A DNA stretch of 64,000 bases from JANMDU01 sp043777675. GTDB lineage: Bacteria > Pseudomonadota > Gammaproteobacteria > Burkholderiales > Burkholderiaceae_C. Positions 51,425 through 60,713 of the stretch are shown one piece after another. Below the pieces are notes generated by a model. That model searched no databases. It saw nothing but the letters and a program-made list of their open reading frames with translations, and was not told the DNA's origin. Numbering within the stretch: the stretch's first letter is position 1; each line of letters starts with the position of its first letter. Made by a program: the position numbers and the translations under genes. Location: the NCBI GenBank assembly GCA_043777675.1, contig JAYWHR010000003.1, forward strand, positions 1 through 64,000, written 5' to 3'.

Positions 51425-52084
51425 TTAAGCATGAAGCGCGAATTGCATTTGCGTACCTGCCAACTCCAAGACGTCGCCATCTTTAAGAGTCACTGGTTCT
51501 GCCCCGATGGCCGAACCATTCAACGTTGGTTTATTGGTTCCCTCAACATGAGCGACCACAAAGCCATGAGGACGCTTGGTAATGGCCGCAACTGCAACGC
51601 CAGGTTTGCCAATCGTTGTGACGACTTTCACCAGTGGCACTTCACGACCCGCAGCGGCGCCAGAGAGGACTTTGATGGCGGCATGGCTACCCGCAGCAGC
51701 TGTTGGTGCCGATACAGGAGCAGCGGGACCTGCGCCTGCGCCTACGCCTACCGTACCAGCTTTGATGACCATCGTTCGCTCAAACCCAGCTTCCTGCTGC
51801 TCGTTGGCATATTTGATCTTGTATTTACCAATTTCAATGGTGTCGTCGTTAGCCAAAACCTGCTTCTTGACGGCCTTGCCATTGACATAAGTACCATTTG
51901 TGCTGTTGAGGTCTTCTAAGCTGACTTCATTGCCAGACAGCTGAATAACCGCATGCTCGCCACTAATAGCTAAATTGTCGATCACGATGTCGTTGTAAGG
52001 CCGACGGCCCAAAGTCGTACGGTCTTTGGTCAGCTGGACTTCTTTGATGACGACACCGTCGATCGATACGATCATTTTCGGCAT
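51425..52084 (-). CDS. FHA-domain protein
   Basis: A 219-residue cytoplasmic phosphothreonine-binding protein. The start ATG 52084 is preceded by GGAG. The first FHA domain (about 22-92) has the full set of conserved residues: TLGRRPYNDIVI, SGEHAVIQ and NSTNGTYVNG. A Pro/Ala/Gly linker leads to a second, degenerate FHA-like domain (about 145-219; TTIGKPGVAVA, KPTLNGSAIG, LKDGDVLEL). Between the kinase/phosphatase and cyclase genes, it is a natural adaptor for substrates of the kinase. Confidence 0.9.
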   Translation of the reverse strand: MPKMIVSIDGVVIKEVQLTKDRTTLGRRPYNDIVIDNLAISGEHAVIQLSGNEVSLEDLNSTNGTYVNGKAVKKQVLANDDTIEIGKYKIKYANEQQEAGFERTMVIKAGTVGVGAGAGPAAPVSAPTAAAGSHAAIKVLSGAAAGREVPLVKVVTTIGKPGVAVAAITKRPHGFVVAHVEGTNKPTLNGSAIGAEPVTLKDGDVLELAGTQMQFALHA

Positions 52085-52109
52085 GGTCGGCTCCTGTTGT
52101 TTGGTTTGT

Positions 52110-52895
52110 TCATTTTCCAAGCAGGCGCGACATAAAGCCACGCTTTGCTTGTCCATCCTTGGCCGCAATTAGCAATACAGAGATATTGTCTCTGCCACCG
52201 CCAGCATTGGCTGCATCTACCAAGGCTTTTGCCTTGGTATCTAGATCTTCTTGCACCAACATGATAGCAGCGATGTCCTCATCTGACACCATATCAGACA
52301 AGCCATCGGAGCACATCAGGTAAATATCGCCTACTTCAGAGCGGTGTTCGTTGGTCTCAAGCATCACCACGTCTTCAACGCCCAAAGCGCGCGTCACCAA
52401 ATTTTTGTTCAAAGACGTCGCAGCTTGCTCTGGCGTGATCAATCCGGCATCAATTTGCTCTTGCAGCAGGGAGTGATCTTTGGTAATTTGAGAGAACTCG
52501 TTTCCGCGTAAGCGATAGCAACGCGAATCTCCGATGTGTCCCAGCATGATCCGCCCGTCTTGGAACACCCCGACAACCAATGTCGTACCCATGCCAGTAT
52601 ATTGGGAGTTGGAGTTGGAAGCATTGAAAATCGATCGATTGGCATTGTCAACACAAATCTCGAGCGCACGTCGTACTTCGCGGGCGTTTGAAATTTTGCC
52701 AGCCTGTGATAACCAACGGCTCATTTCTGATTTTATAAAAGCTGTGGCCATGCCGCTGGCAACTTCACCCGCGTTATAGCCACCCATGCCATCAGCCAAA
52801 ACCGCTAACTGCGTAGACGCATCAAAAACGACAGAATCCTCGTTGTTGTCACGAGTTAACCCGGGGTCTGTACTAAAAGAGAACTGGTAAATCAT
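52110..52895 (-). CDS. PP2C-family Ser/Thr protein phosphatase
   Basis: A 261-residue metal-dependent phosphatase of the PrpC/Stp type. Metal-binding motifs are all present: TRDNNEDSVVFD, VLADGMGGYNAGEVAS, CSDGLSDMVSDEDI and GGGRDNISVLLI. Start ATG 52895 gives the usual short N-terminus before FSTDPGLTRDNNED. It likely reverses the action of the adjacent kinase. Ends 25 bp before the FHA gene. Confidence 0.93.
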   Translation of the reverse strand: MIYQFSFSTDPGLTRDNNEDSVVFDASTQLAVLADGMGGYNAGEVASGMATAFIKSEMSRWLSQAGKISNAREVRRALEICVDNANRSIFNASNSNSQYTGMGTTLVVGVFQDGRIMLGHIGDSRCYRLRGNEFSQITKDHSLLQEQIDAGLITPEQAATSLNKNLVTRALGVEDVVMLETNEHRSEVGDIYLMCSDGLSDMVSDEDIAAIMLVQEDLDTKAKALVDAANAGGGRDNISVLLIAAKDGQAKRGFMSRLLGK

Positions 52896-52956
52896 TGAAT
52901 ATTTGTTAACTATAACGGCTTTCAGGCGCTGGTCAGAAGTATGAGTTTGGATCCGG

Positions 52957-55677
52957 TTACTGTTGCCTTTGAATCTCATGAGGCCGTGAAGCAACGGTTT
53001 TCTCAAAATCTTTTGTGGCTTTGGTTTGGTCGCCGGCTTCACTTAAGGTCTGCGTCGCTAAAAAGGCCTGTGTGCTAGCAAACTCATTTGAACTTTGTGC
53101 GGAGGTCGAATGAGACGCTTGTCCCACTACTTCCCGCCCACCGACATCATTGAGCGAGGCTCGCAAATCAGTTGCGAACTGCTCACCATTTTGGTAGCGT
53201 GTTTCTGGGCGCTTAGACAAACTCATGGCCACCACATCAGCGAGCTTCTGGGGAATATCGGCGCGAATGATGCGAATATCGGGCGCTTCTTCGTTGGCGA
53301 TTTTATACATCAACTCAGCCATCGAATCACCACGGAAGGGCAGCACGCCAGCCAGCATTTGAAAAAGCATCACACCCAAGGAATACAAATCAGAACGACC
53401 GTCAACTTTTTTACCGGCAATTTGCTCTGGGCTCATGAAGCTTGGCGTACCCATCACAAGACCCGTTTTGGTTTTGCTTGAATCAGTAATGCGAGCAATG
53501 CCGAAATCAGTGACCTTCACGGTGTCTGAGTCGTACTCATACATCACATTAGCCGGCTTGATATCGCGGTGTACGACATTGTTTTTGTGCGCGTAGGCTA
53601 GCGCAACCGACACGCGCTCAATGATCGAGACGACGCGCTGCGGGGGAAGCAAATTAGTTTGTTTGCTGTAATCCACCAAGTCTTTGCCCTTGAGGAATTC
53701 CATGGCAATATAGGCCAAATCATGCTCTTCGCCAGCATCGTAAATTGTCACGATGTTCGGATGCTGGAGGCGCCCTGCCGTCTCAGCTTCTCGGAAGAAG
53801 CGCTCGCGGGCATCAATGAGCTCATCGCCATCGAATTCTTGCGAAAGCGCGAGCGTCTTGATCGCCACCACACGGCCAATTTTGGGGTCTTTACCCAAAT
53901 ACACCACGCCCATTGCACCCTTGCCAAGTTCTTTTTCTACGCTGTAGCGACCCAACATCGGTTTCTCAACACCCCCGCCACCCAGCAAAATTGTGCCGCC
54001 AGCATGTACGCTAGCGCCGCCCAAAATCACGGTTTCGGACAAATTCTTCGCACGATTGAGTTTTTCTTGCAGGCCCTTGTAGTTTTTGTCCAGCGAGGCC
54101 ATGTGTTCATACACGGCTTGCGCTTTGTTGAACTGGCGCTTGCGCTCAAAATCCAGCGCTAAATTGCCTAGGTTATCTAGTAAAGGAGTCGACGCAGGAA
54201 GGCGGCGGTATAAATCAAATGCTTCGTCAAGATCACCTTTTGATGCTTTAGCAAGCCCGAGCATACGATTCGCCTCAGCGGATTGTTCATCAGCCTTGAT
54301 CTTGCCCGCTTCGGTGACAAGAAATCGCTTTGTCGTGAGCGCCAAGTGGCCGATCAGGAGCAACGCTGCCGGCAAGACCAGCTTGAGCCACATGGATGCA
54401 CCAGAAAGAAGGCCAAACTCTAAGCCGAGCAAAAGCACAAACAGTACAGCTGTAACTCCTGCACTCATGCCTGCAGACAAGCGAGGCAAGACGGCAATCA
54501 AATAACTCGAAACGATCAAAAATGCCAGCAAAGATATCCAAATCCCCCAACTTGGCTGCACGATGAAGTGCTCATTCAAGATGCTCGAGGTCACGTGAGC
54601 AATGGTCTCGGCCGGGCTCATGTCTTTAGCGGTAGGCGTGGGGAAGGTGTTGCCCACACCCGCAGCGGTAGCGCCGATGATGACGATCTTGTCGGCATAT
54701 TTACTGGCCGGAATCTTGCCGCTCAGCACATCAAAAAATGAATCTACCTGGAAGGCGCGCTTATCTGTGCCACTTTTGTAGAACTGCGGAAGCATCAAAG
54801 CAGCATCATCAGTTCTGATTTTAAGTTTGCCAATTTGCACCGACTCACCAAAATTGAGCTTGATATCACTTGCGTTCAGGTTGAGGCTGTTTGCAGCCAC
54901 TAATAACGACATCGATGGCACAGCCTTACCGTAGTAATTGACCAATAAAGGCTCGTAGCGCACAGCGCCATCCACATCAAGCCATTGGTTTAAATGCGCT
55001 ACGCCAAATGCACTGTTTCCCAGTGAATCTAGAGGTTGTTGGCCTGAAATTGCTGCAATGGAAAAATTTTGGTTTTCGTCCACCGCGCTCTTGAGCGCAA
55101 ATGCTGGTAGCGGCTTATCAGGCTTTCCCAAGGGCTCGCCGAGTTTATAAACTGATGGCAAAACGACGTTGCCTGCTTTCGCAATACTTGCAGCCAGCTT
55201 GGCATCGCTATCTAACGCAACTTCCGCCTCGGCAATCACTTTTGCCGCTTGCTCAAAGGCCGGCTGTGGGTTGGCTGCATCAGGCGCGCTTAAGACTTCT
55301 TTGATTTTGCGGATGTAGGTCAAACCACGATCTGTTTGTGGTTCAAAAAAGAAGGTGGTGTTTGCGATCACTTTGGCTTTTGCGCCAAAGAGTATGTCGG
55401 TCATTTGCGCGTGCACATCTCGGTTCCAAGGCCAACGGCCAATATTGGCTATGCTGGTGTCATCAATCGCAATGACGACGATTTTGTCGGATGGCTGACG
55501 GCTGTTTGATGTGCTGGCGAAATCGTAATAACGGCGCTCAAGCGTGCCGATCAGATCGCCCATCTGATGCATAAGCAGGACAGCGATAACTACCAACACG
55601 CCAACAAACCAGTCAGCGCGCCAAAAGTTACCGCGTTTTTCAAGTGTGGATGTGACCACAGCCGCCTCTCGCCTCAA
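52957..55677 (-). CDS. CHASE2-sensor Ser/Thr protein kinase
   Basis: A 906-residue membrane kinase. One N-terminal helix, a periplasmic CHASE2 domain (about 45-385; DKIVVIAIDDTSIANIGRWP), three helices (about 385-465), a helical, TPR-like linker (about 470-555), then a Hanks-type kinase domain (about 585-860). Kinase motifs: ELGKGAMGVVYLG, VAIKTL, HRDIKPANV, DFGIA and GTPSFMSPEQ, so it should be active. The sensor resembles that of the adenylate cyclase 2.5 kb away. Start TTG 55677 is the longest frame; GTG 55659 behind GAGAGGC is equally likely. Confidence 0.92.
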   Translation of the reverse strand: MRREAAVVTSTLEKRGNFWRADWFVGVLVVIAVLLMHQMGDLIGTLERRYYDFASTSNSRQPSDKIVVIAIDDTSIANIGRWPWNRDVHAQMTDILFGAKAKVIANTTFFFEPQTDRGLTYIRKIKEVLSAPDAANPQPAFEQAAKVIAEAEVALDSDAKLAASIAKAGNVVLPSVYKLGEPLGKPDKPLPAFALKSAVDENQNFSIAAISGQQPLDSLGNSAFGVAHLNQWLDVDGAVRYEPLLVNYYGKAVPSMSLLVAANSLNLNASDIKLNFGESVQIGKLKIRTDDAALMLPQFYKSGTDKRAFQVDSFFDVLSGKIPASKYADKIVIIGATAAGVGNTFPTPTAKDMSPAETIAHVTSSILNEHFIVQPSWGIWISLLAFLIVSSYLIAVLPRLSAGMSAGVTAVLFVLLLGLEFGLLSGASMWLKLVLPAALLLIGHLALTTKRFLVTEAGKIKADEQSAEANRMLGLAKASKGDLDEAFDLYRRLPASTPLLDNLGNLALDFERKRQFNKAQAVYEHMASLDKNYKGLQEKLNRAKNLSETVILGGASVHAGGTILLGGGGVEKPMLGRYSVEKELGKGAMGVVYLGKDPKIGRVVAIKTLALSQEFDGDELIDARERFFREAETAGRLQHPNIVTIYDAGEEHDLAYIAMEFLKGKDLVDYSKQTNLLPPQRVVSIIERVSVALAYAHKNNVVHRDIKPANVMYEYDSDTVKVTDFGIARITDSSKTKTGLVMGTPSFMSPEQIAGKKVDGRSDLYSLGVMLFQMLAGVLPFRGDSMAELMYKIANEEAPDIRIIRADIPQKLADVVAMSLSKRPETRYQNGEQFATDLRASLNDVGGREVVGQASHSTSAQSSNEFASTQAFLATQTLSEAGDQTKATKDFEKTVASRPHEIQRQQ

Positions 55678-55861
55678 TTGAAAGTCACTTTGTAGAAAAG
55701 TGCGCTAAGTTGTTGTCCTGATGAACAAATTTACAAAAACAAACTGAGACGATAACAGACGCGAGAGAGACAATCAAGGCACAATGTCACATATTAGCTG
55801 CGTACTGTTGCAGATAAACGCCAGCAGCGCGAGATACAAGAGCCTGCTCGCGCCCCTGAGT

Positions 55862-56560
55862 TTAGGTGATAGTCTCACCCTTTCTGCGCATTTCCAGCCA
55901 TTTGGCCACCACCACGACAAGCACTGCGCCTGTGACGCCTACCAAAATCTCTGCATTCGGAACATTTTCCGCGAACCAGACTTTATCTGCCGGATCGGTG
56001 GCAATCATGCTGCCGGCCAAAAAGCCCAAAAGCGCTGCGCCCAGCATGATGATGATGGGATAGCGCTCCATCACTTTCATGAGCAAGGTACTGCCCACAA
56101 TGATCAGGGGGATCGACATGCCCAAACCAACGATGAGCAATATCAAGCGCATGTTTTCCGGTGCTTTATCAGCAGCAGCAGCCACGGCAATCACGTTGTC
56201 AACGCTCATCACCAAATCAGCGATCAAGATCGTGCGCACGGCAGCTGCCATCGTGCCGTGTGATTTCACATTGGATTCGCCGTCATCGGAGAGCATCAGC
56301 TGCACACCGATATAAAAGAGCAACAAACCGCCGATGATTTTCAAATACGGAATGGTCAGTAGCTGCACGGCCACAACAGTGAGTATCACGCGCATCACGA
56401 TGGCAGCTGCGCTGCCCCAGAAAATAGCTTTTTTCTGCTGATCGGGTGGCAATTGCCGCGCCGACATGGCAATCACTACAGCGTTGTCGCCCGACAAAAG
56501 GATATTAGCCACGATGATGGCAAAAAGCGCGCCCCAGAGGGCTCCAGAAGTCAGATCCAT
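55862..56560 (-). CDS. TerC family membrane protein (third copy)
   Basis: A 232-residue YjbE-type TerC protein with seven helices and motifs ILLSGDNAVVIAMSARQLPP and DLVMSVDNVIAVAAAAD. GGAGATGGA precedes the ATG. Related to the protein at 39961-40689 but without a recognisable yybP-ykoY aptamer upstream, so it is regulated differently. It follows sucCD on the same strand but is separated from it by a terminator. Confidence 0.92.
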   Translation of the reverse strand: MDLTSGALWGALFAIIVANILLSGDNAVVIAMSARQLPPDQQKKAIFWGSAAAIVMRVILTVVAVQLLTIPYLKIIGGLLLFYIGVQLMLSDDGESNVKSHGTMAAAVRTILIADLVMSVDNVIAVAAAADKAPENMRLILLIVGLGMSIPLIIVGSTLLMKVMERYPIIIMLGAALLGFLAGSMIATDPADKVWFAENVPNAEILVGVTGAVLVVVVAKWLEMRRKGETIT

Positions 56561-56660
56561 TCCATCTCCAATTGTTGTTTGTTAACTGAAAAGGTATTTT
56601 TGCCTAAAATAAGGCAGTTTTGCATGTGGAAAACCGCAACATTCCTGACAATAAGCGATA

Positions 56661-56696
56661 AAAAAAGCGGCTGTACCACATAGGCAAGCCGCTTTT
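56661..56696 (-). terminator. Intrinsic terminator of sucCD
   Basis: On the minus strand AAAAGCGGCT and AGCCGCTTTT form a perfect 10-bp stem with a 14-nt loop, followed by TTTTTTTATC. It lies 21 bp after sucD. Confidence 0.9.
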
Positions 56697-56716
56697 AAGC
56701 CAAGAACTTGTTTTTT

Positions 56717-57610
56717 TTACAACATAGCTTTGAGCAACCGCGCCATCTCAGACGGGTTGCGCGTGATTTTGAAGCCGCACTCTTCCATCACCGCGAGCTT
56801 GGCATCCGCAGTATCTGCGCCGCCAGAGATCAACGCACCCGCATGGCCCATACGCTTGCCGGGAGGGGCTGTGACCCCTGCGATGAAGCCGACGATCGGC
56901 TTTTTCATGTTGGCTTTGCACCAGCGAGCAGCTTCGGCTTCATCCGGGCCGCCGATCTCGCCAATCATGATGACCGCATCGGTGTCGGGATCTTCGTTGA
57001 ACGCCTGCATCACATCGATGTGCTTCAAGCCATTGATCGGATCGCCGCCGATGCCCACTGCGCTGGATTGGCCGAGGCCGATTTCGGTGAGCTGAGCGAC
57101 AGCTTCATAGGTGAGCGTGCCGGAACGGCTGACCACGCCAATCCTACCCTTGCGGTGAATATGGCCGGGCATGATGCCGATTTTGATTTCGTCGGGCGTG
57201 ATGAGGCCGGGGCAATTAGGGCCGAGCAAAAGCGTTTTTTTGCCGCCAGCGGCTTCTTTGGCTTTCATGCGGTTACGCACTTCGAGCATGTCGCGCACAG
57301 GGATGCCTTCGGTAATGCAAATCGCCAAATCCAAATCGGCTTCTACGGCTTCCCAAATCGCAGCAGCAGCGCCTGCAGGCGGCACATAGATCACAGAAAC
57401 CGTTGCGCCAGTTTGGTTAGCAGCTTCTTTAACGGAAGCAAAAATAGGAATGTTGAAAATGCTCTCACCAGCTTTTTTCGGGTTCACGCCAGCGACAAAG
57501 CAATTCTTGCCGTTCGCATATTCTTGGCATTTTTCGGTGTGGAATTGGCCAGTTTTGCCAGTGATGCCTTGGGTAATGACGCGCGTATTTTTGTTAATGT
57601 AGATCGACAT
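56717..57610 (-). CDS. sucD: Succinyl-CoA synthetase, ADP-forming, alpha subunit
   Basis: TCA-cycle enzyme subunit, 297 residues, with the CoA-binding fold (GITGKTGQFHTEKC), GPNCPGLITPDEIKIG and the phosphohistidine site GHAGALISGG. It follows sucC by 9 bp and ends at a strong terminator. Confidence 0.97.
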   Translation of the reverse strand: MSIYINKNTRVITQGITGKTGQFHTEKCQEYANGKNCFVAGVNPKKAGESIFNIPIFASVKEAANQTGATVSVIYVPPAGAAAAIWEAVEADLDLAICITEGIPVRDMLEVRNRMKAKEAAGGKKTLLLGPNCPGLITPDEIKIGIMPGHIHRKGRIGVVSRSGTLTYEAVAQLTEIGLGQSSAVGIGGDPINGLKHIDVMQAFNEDPDTDAVIMIGEIGGPDEAEAARWCKANMKKPIVGFIAGVTAPPGKRMGHAGALISGGADTADAKLAVMEECGFKITRNPSEMARLLKAML

Positions 57611-57619
57611 GATGTTTCC

Positions 57620-58792
57620 TTAGGCTTTCACAGCGTTCACTGCAGCCATGACTTTTTCGGCCGCTTCAGCCATCGAATCCGCACTGATGATCGGCAGACC
57701 TGACTCAGCTAGCATTTGCTTGCCCAACTGCTCGTTTGTGCCTTTCATGCGCACAACCAGCGGCACAGAAAGATTCGTGGCTTTGCATGCGGTGATGATG
57801 CCGGTAGCAATCGTGTCGCATTTCATAATGCCGCCGAAAATGTTGACGAGGATCGCCTTGACTTTCGGGTTTTTTAGCATGATCTTGAAAGCTTCAGTGA
57901 CTTTTTCAGGTGTTGCGCCGCCGCCTACATCGAGGAAGTTTGCCGGTTCGCCGCCGTAGAGCTTGATGGTGTCCATCGTTGCCATGGCAAGACCAGCGCC
58001 ATTGACGAGGCAGCCGATGTTGCCGTCGAGCGAGATGTAGGCCAGATCAAATTTGCTGGCTTCGACTTCAGCCGCATCTTCTTCATCCAAATCGCGCAGC
58101 GCAACGATATCGGAGTGGCGAAACAGAGCGTTGGAATCGAAATTGAATTTTGAATCCAGGGCGATGATCTCGCCTTTGCTGGTGCGATTCAGTGGGTTGA
58201 TTTCCACCAAGGCCGCATCGGTGTCCATGTAGCATTTGTAGAGCTTTTTGCAGACATCAGCAAACTGCGCTTGTGAATCGGCTGGCATTTGGATGCCCTG
58301 GCCGATCTCTAGGCATTGCGCGTCCGTCAAGCCCGCTATGGGGTCAACATAAACGGTAATGATTTTCTCAGGGCGGTTGTGAGCGACTTCTTCAATGTCC
58401 ATGCCGCCTTCGCTGGATGCGATGAAAGCGATTTTTTGTGTCGCGCGATCGGTCACGATGGACAGGTAATACTCTTGCTGAATATCTGCACCATCTTCAA
58501 TGTACAGGCGGCGTACTTTTTGGCCCAGCGGGCCGGTTTGGTGTGTGACGAGCTGCATGCCGAGGATATCTGTCGCGCGAGCTTTCACGTCTTCAATCGT
58601 CTTGGCCACCTTCACGCCACCACCCTTGCCACGGCCACCAGCGTGGATCTGCGCTTTCACCACCCAGACGGGCCCGCCGAGCTTTTGTGCAGCTTCGATG
58701 GCTTCTTGCACTGTGAAAGCGGCAATGCCGCGCGGCACTGGCACACCAAATTGGCGCAAGATTTCCTTGCCTTGGTACTCGTGGATTTTCAT
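57620..58792 (-). CDS. sucC: Succinyl-CoA synthetase, ADP-forming, beta subunit
   Basis: Nucleotide-binding subunit, 390 residues. MKIHEYQGKEILRQFGVPVP start, ATP-grasp residues in VVKAQIHAGGRGKGGGVK, and NGAGLAMATMDTI are typical. First gene of the sucCD operon, divergent from argC with 181 bp between them. Confidence 0.97.
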   Translation of the reverse strand: MKIHEYQGKEILRQFGVPVPRGIAAFTVQEAIEAAQKLGGPVWVVKAQIHAGGRGKGGGVKVAKTIEDVKARATDILGMQLVTHQTGPLGQKVRRLYIEDGADIQQEYYLSIVTDRATQKIAFIASSEGGMDIEEVAHNRPEKIITVYVDPIAGLTDAQCLEIGQGIQMPADSQAQFADVCKKLYKCYMDTDAALVEINPLNRTSKGEIIALDSKFNFDSNALFRHSDIVALRDLDEEDAAEVEASKFDLAYISLDGNIGCLVNGAGLAMATMDTIKLYGGEPANFLDVGGGATPEKVTEAFKIMLKNPKVKAILVNIFGGIMKCDTIATGIITACKATNLSVPLVVRMKGTNEQLGKQMLAESGLPIISADSMAEAAEKVMAAVNAVKA

Positions 58793-58973
58793 GGGGGAAG
58801 TTTCCGGCTATGTGTCGTTATGAACGACGAAATGATGACGAGAGGGAGCTAAACTCATGCAAAATCGTTGGCAGCGCAATGCATAAGTTACTAAGCGATT
58901 TCAGCGCATAACTGTATCATGTTGCAATGCACCAAAACTGACATCTCGGCTGACATCCATCCAGGCTCACATC

Positions 58974-59909
58974 ATGGCAAAAGTATTCATTGACGGCGAA
59001 GCGGGCACCACAGGCTTACAGATCCGTGAGCGGTTGGCGCTGTTGCCGCAAATTCAAGTGCTCTCGATTGCGCCGGAAAAGCGCAAAGACATTGAAGCCA
59101 AAAAAGCGTTGTTTAACGAAGCCGACTTGGTGGTGCTGTGTTTGCATGACCAATCCGCTATTGAATCCGTAGCGCTCTGCTTGAATCAAGCGCCGGCTAG
59201 AAGCCTAAAAGGCCTCGAACCTTTGAAAATGGTGGATGCATCAAGCGCCCATCGTGTTGCGCCGGGTTGGGTCTATGGTTTTCCTGAATTGACCCCTGAG
59301 CAGACGGTTGCGGTGAAAAACGCGCAATTTGTAGCTAACCCCGGCTGCTATCCCACGGGCGGTATTGCCCTCATGCGCCCTTTGATCGATGCGGGCCTGT
59401 TGCCAGCCGACTACCCGATAGTCATGCAAGGCTTCTCAGGGTATTCGGGTGGCGGGCGGCAGATGATTGAAGCTTACGAGCTTTCGAAAACTGCGCCCCC
59501 GCTAGAGATCTATGGCCTGAATTTAGCGCACAAGCATGTGGCGGAGCTGCAAAAATACAGTGGCTTGACACGTCGCCCCATTTTTATTCCTACTGTTGGT
59601 AATTTCCATAGCGGCATGATTGATCACATTGGCCTGCAATTTGATTTGATGAAGGGCGTGAATACCTTTTCTCAAATCGAAGAAGTTTTGAAAGCGCGCT
59701 ATGCAGGCTGCGAGTTTGTCAAAGTTGTACCACCGCTTGAGGGCCATAAGATGGAACCCACAGCATGGGTTGGCACCAACATGCTTGAGCTTTCCGTTTA
59801 TGGCAATGACACGCTCGGCCAAGCGGTGATGGTGGCTCGCTATGACAATTTGGGTAAAGGTGCCAGCGGGGCTGCTGTGCAGAATATCCGGCTGATGCTT
59901 GACGTTTAA
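58974..59909 (+). CDS. argC: N-acetyl-gamma-glutamyl-phosphate reductase (type 2)
   Basis: Arginine-biosynthesis enzyme reducing N-acetylglutamyl phosphate to the semialdehyde; 311 residues, the short type 2 form. N-terminal MAKVFIDGEAGTTGLQIRER and the active-site Cys in NPGCYPTGG are clear. The segment AIESVALCLNQAPARSLKGL (residues about 62-81) is several residues longer than usual and is encoded by a diverged copy of the dispersed repeat. Convergent with the cyclic-nucleotide-binding gene, 7-bp gap. Confidence 0.95.
   Translation: MAKVFIDGEAGTTGLQIRERLALLPQIQVLSIAPEKRKDIEAKKALFNEADLVVLCLHDQSAIESVALCLNQAPARSLKGLEPLKMVDASSAHRVAPGWVYGFPELTPEQTVAVKNAQFVANPGCYPTGGIALMRPLIDAGLLPADYPIVMQGFSGYSGGGRQMIEAYELSKTAPPLEIYGLNLAHKHVAELQKYSGLTRRPIFIPTVGNFHSGMIDHIGLQFDLMKGVNTFSQIEEVLKARYAGCEFVKVVPPLEGHKMEPTAWVGTNMLELSVYGNDTLGQAVMVARYDNLGKGASGAAVQNIRLMLDV
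59157..59215 (+). repeat. Dispersed ~60-bp repeat, copy 12 (inside argC, diverged)
   Basis: GCTATTGAATCCGTAGCGCT, CTGCTTGAATCAAGCGCCGG, CTAGAAGCCTAAAAGGCC. The AT-rich core has diverged, but the GCTAT/GTAGC arms, the GCCGGCTA block and the AAAGGCC tail keep the spacing of other copies. Confidence 0.5.
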
Positions 59910-59916
59910 CGCAAGC

Positions 59917-60564
59917 TTACGTCACCGTCACACGCTTGGGTTGATTGCTCATACGGCGCATCACGACACTGCCGAGCGCCATCACAAAACTCAGCGCAAT
60001 GCTCGGATGCCGATGCGCTAATTCAGCGTAGCGCATTGGAGAAAGTCCCCACAAAATGCAGCGCGTCTTTGCATGCACTGTTGCGTTGCGTGGCATGCGT
60101 GAGAAAAATGCACCCTCGCCAACCACGCTACCCGCGCCTACTGAGGCCAAATCAACGCGTCCATTCACATCTTCCCGACTCACGTTCAAGACGCCTGCCT
60201 CAATGATGTACACCATCAACTCAGAGGCACCTTGCCGGATGACTTCTTGCCCTACCTCAACTTTGAAGGGTTGCAAATGTTCTGCAAAAATCGTCCAATC
60301 TGCCAAACGCAGTGTGAGGCGCATCGCATCAAATTCTTGAGAGCCTTGAACGCTAGCGGCCAGCTTCACAACATTCTCATTGATCTTTGCTGGCTGAGCG
60401 CTGGCCACACGCTCACCGGGTGCCAGCACGCCAGGGGTACTAGGCTGGAAATTTCTGCTCGGGTTTTCAGCATCATCTTCGCTAACGCCGTAAAAACCAC
60501 TGCTGAAAAAACCACTGCGTGGCTTATCCATCTCAGAATTTGTAAAGTCTTTTCTCTTCCACAT
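59917..60564 (-). CDS. Cyclic-nucleotide-binding domain protein
   Basis: About 215 residues with a C-terminal CRP-type nucleotide-binding barrel and no DNA-binding domain. The phosphate-binding cassette is GEGAFFSRMPRNATV, with Glu and Arg as required for cAMP or cGMP. The first 90 or so residues are polar and low in structure. The start is uncertain: ATG 60564 and ATG 60531 are both plausible. It could be an effector of the cyclase about 9 kb away. Confidence 0.75.
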   Translation of the reverse strand: MWKRKDFTNSEMDKPRSGFFSSGFYGVSEDDAENPSRNFQPSTPGVLAPGERVASAQPAKINENVVKLAASVQGSQEFDAMRLTLRLADWTIFAEHLQPFKVEVGQEVIRQGASELMVYIIEAGVLNVSREDVNGRVDLASVGAGSVVGEGAFFSRMPRNATVHAKTRCILWGLSPMRYAELAHRHPSIALSFVMALGSVVMRRMSNQPKRVTVT

Positions 60565-60713
60565 CAGCCAAGTTTGCGTCACTGCAACCGTGTGCGCAAG
60601 CAATAAGTGATGAGAAATTTAAGGTGATGTGTGAAATGAGTAAGTTCTTACTATATTTGGTGTCAGCGTGTGTGTCTTTTTTGCAATTTTCTCGCGATGT
60701 ATTTGTAACAACA

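Noticed and set aside
56708..57703. Long plus-strand frame of 331 codons opposite sucD
   Set aside because: It mirrors the highly conserved sucD gene; its sequence has no family resemblance and is Phe/His/Ala-rich, as expected for an antisense frame.
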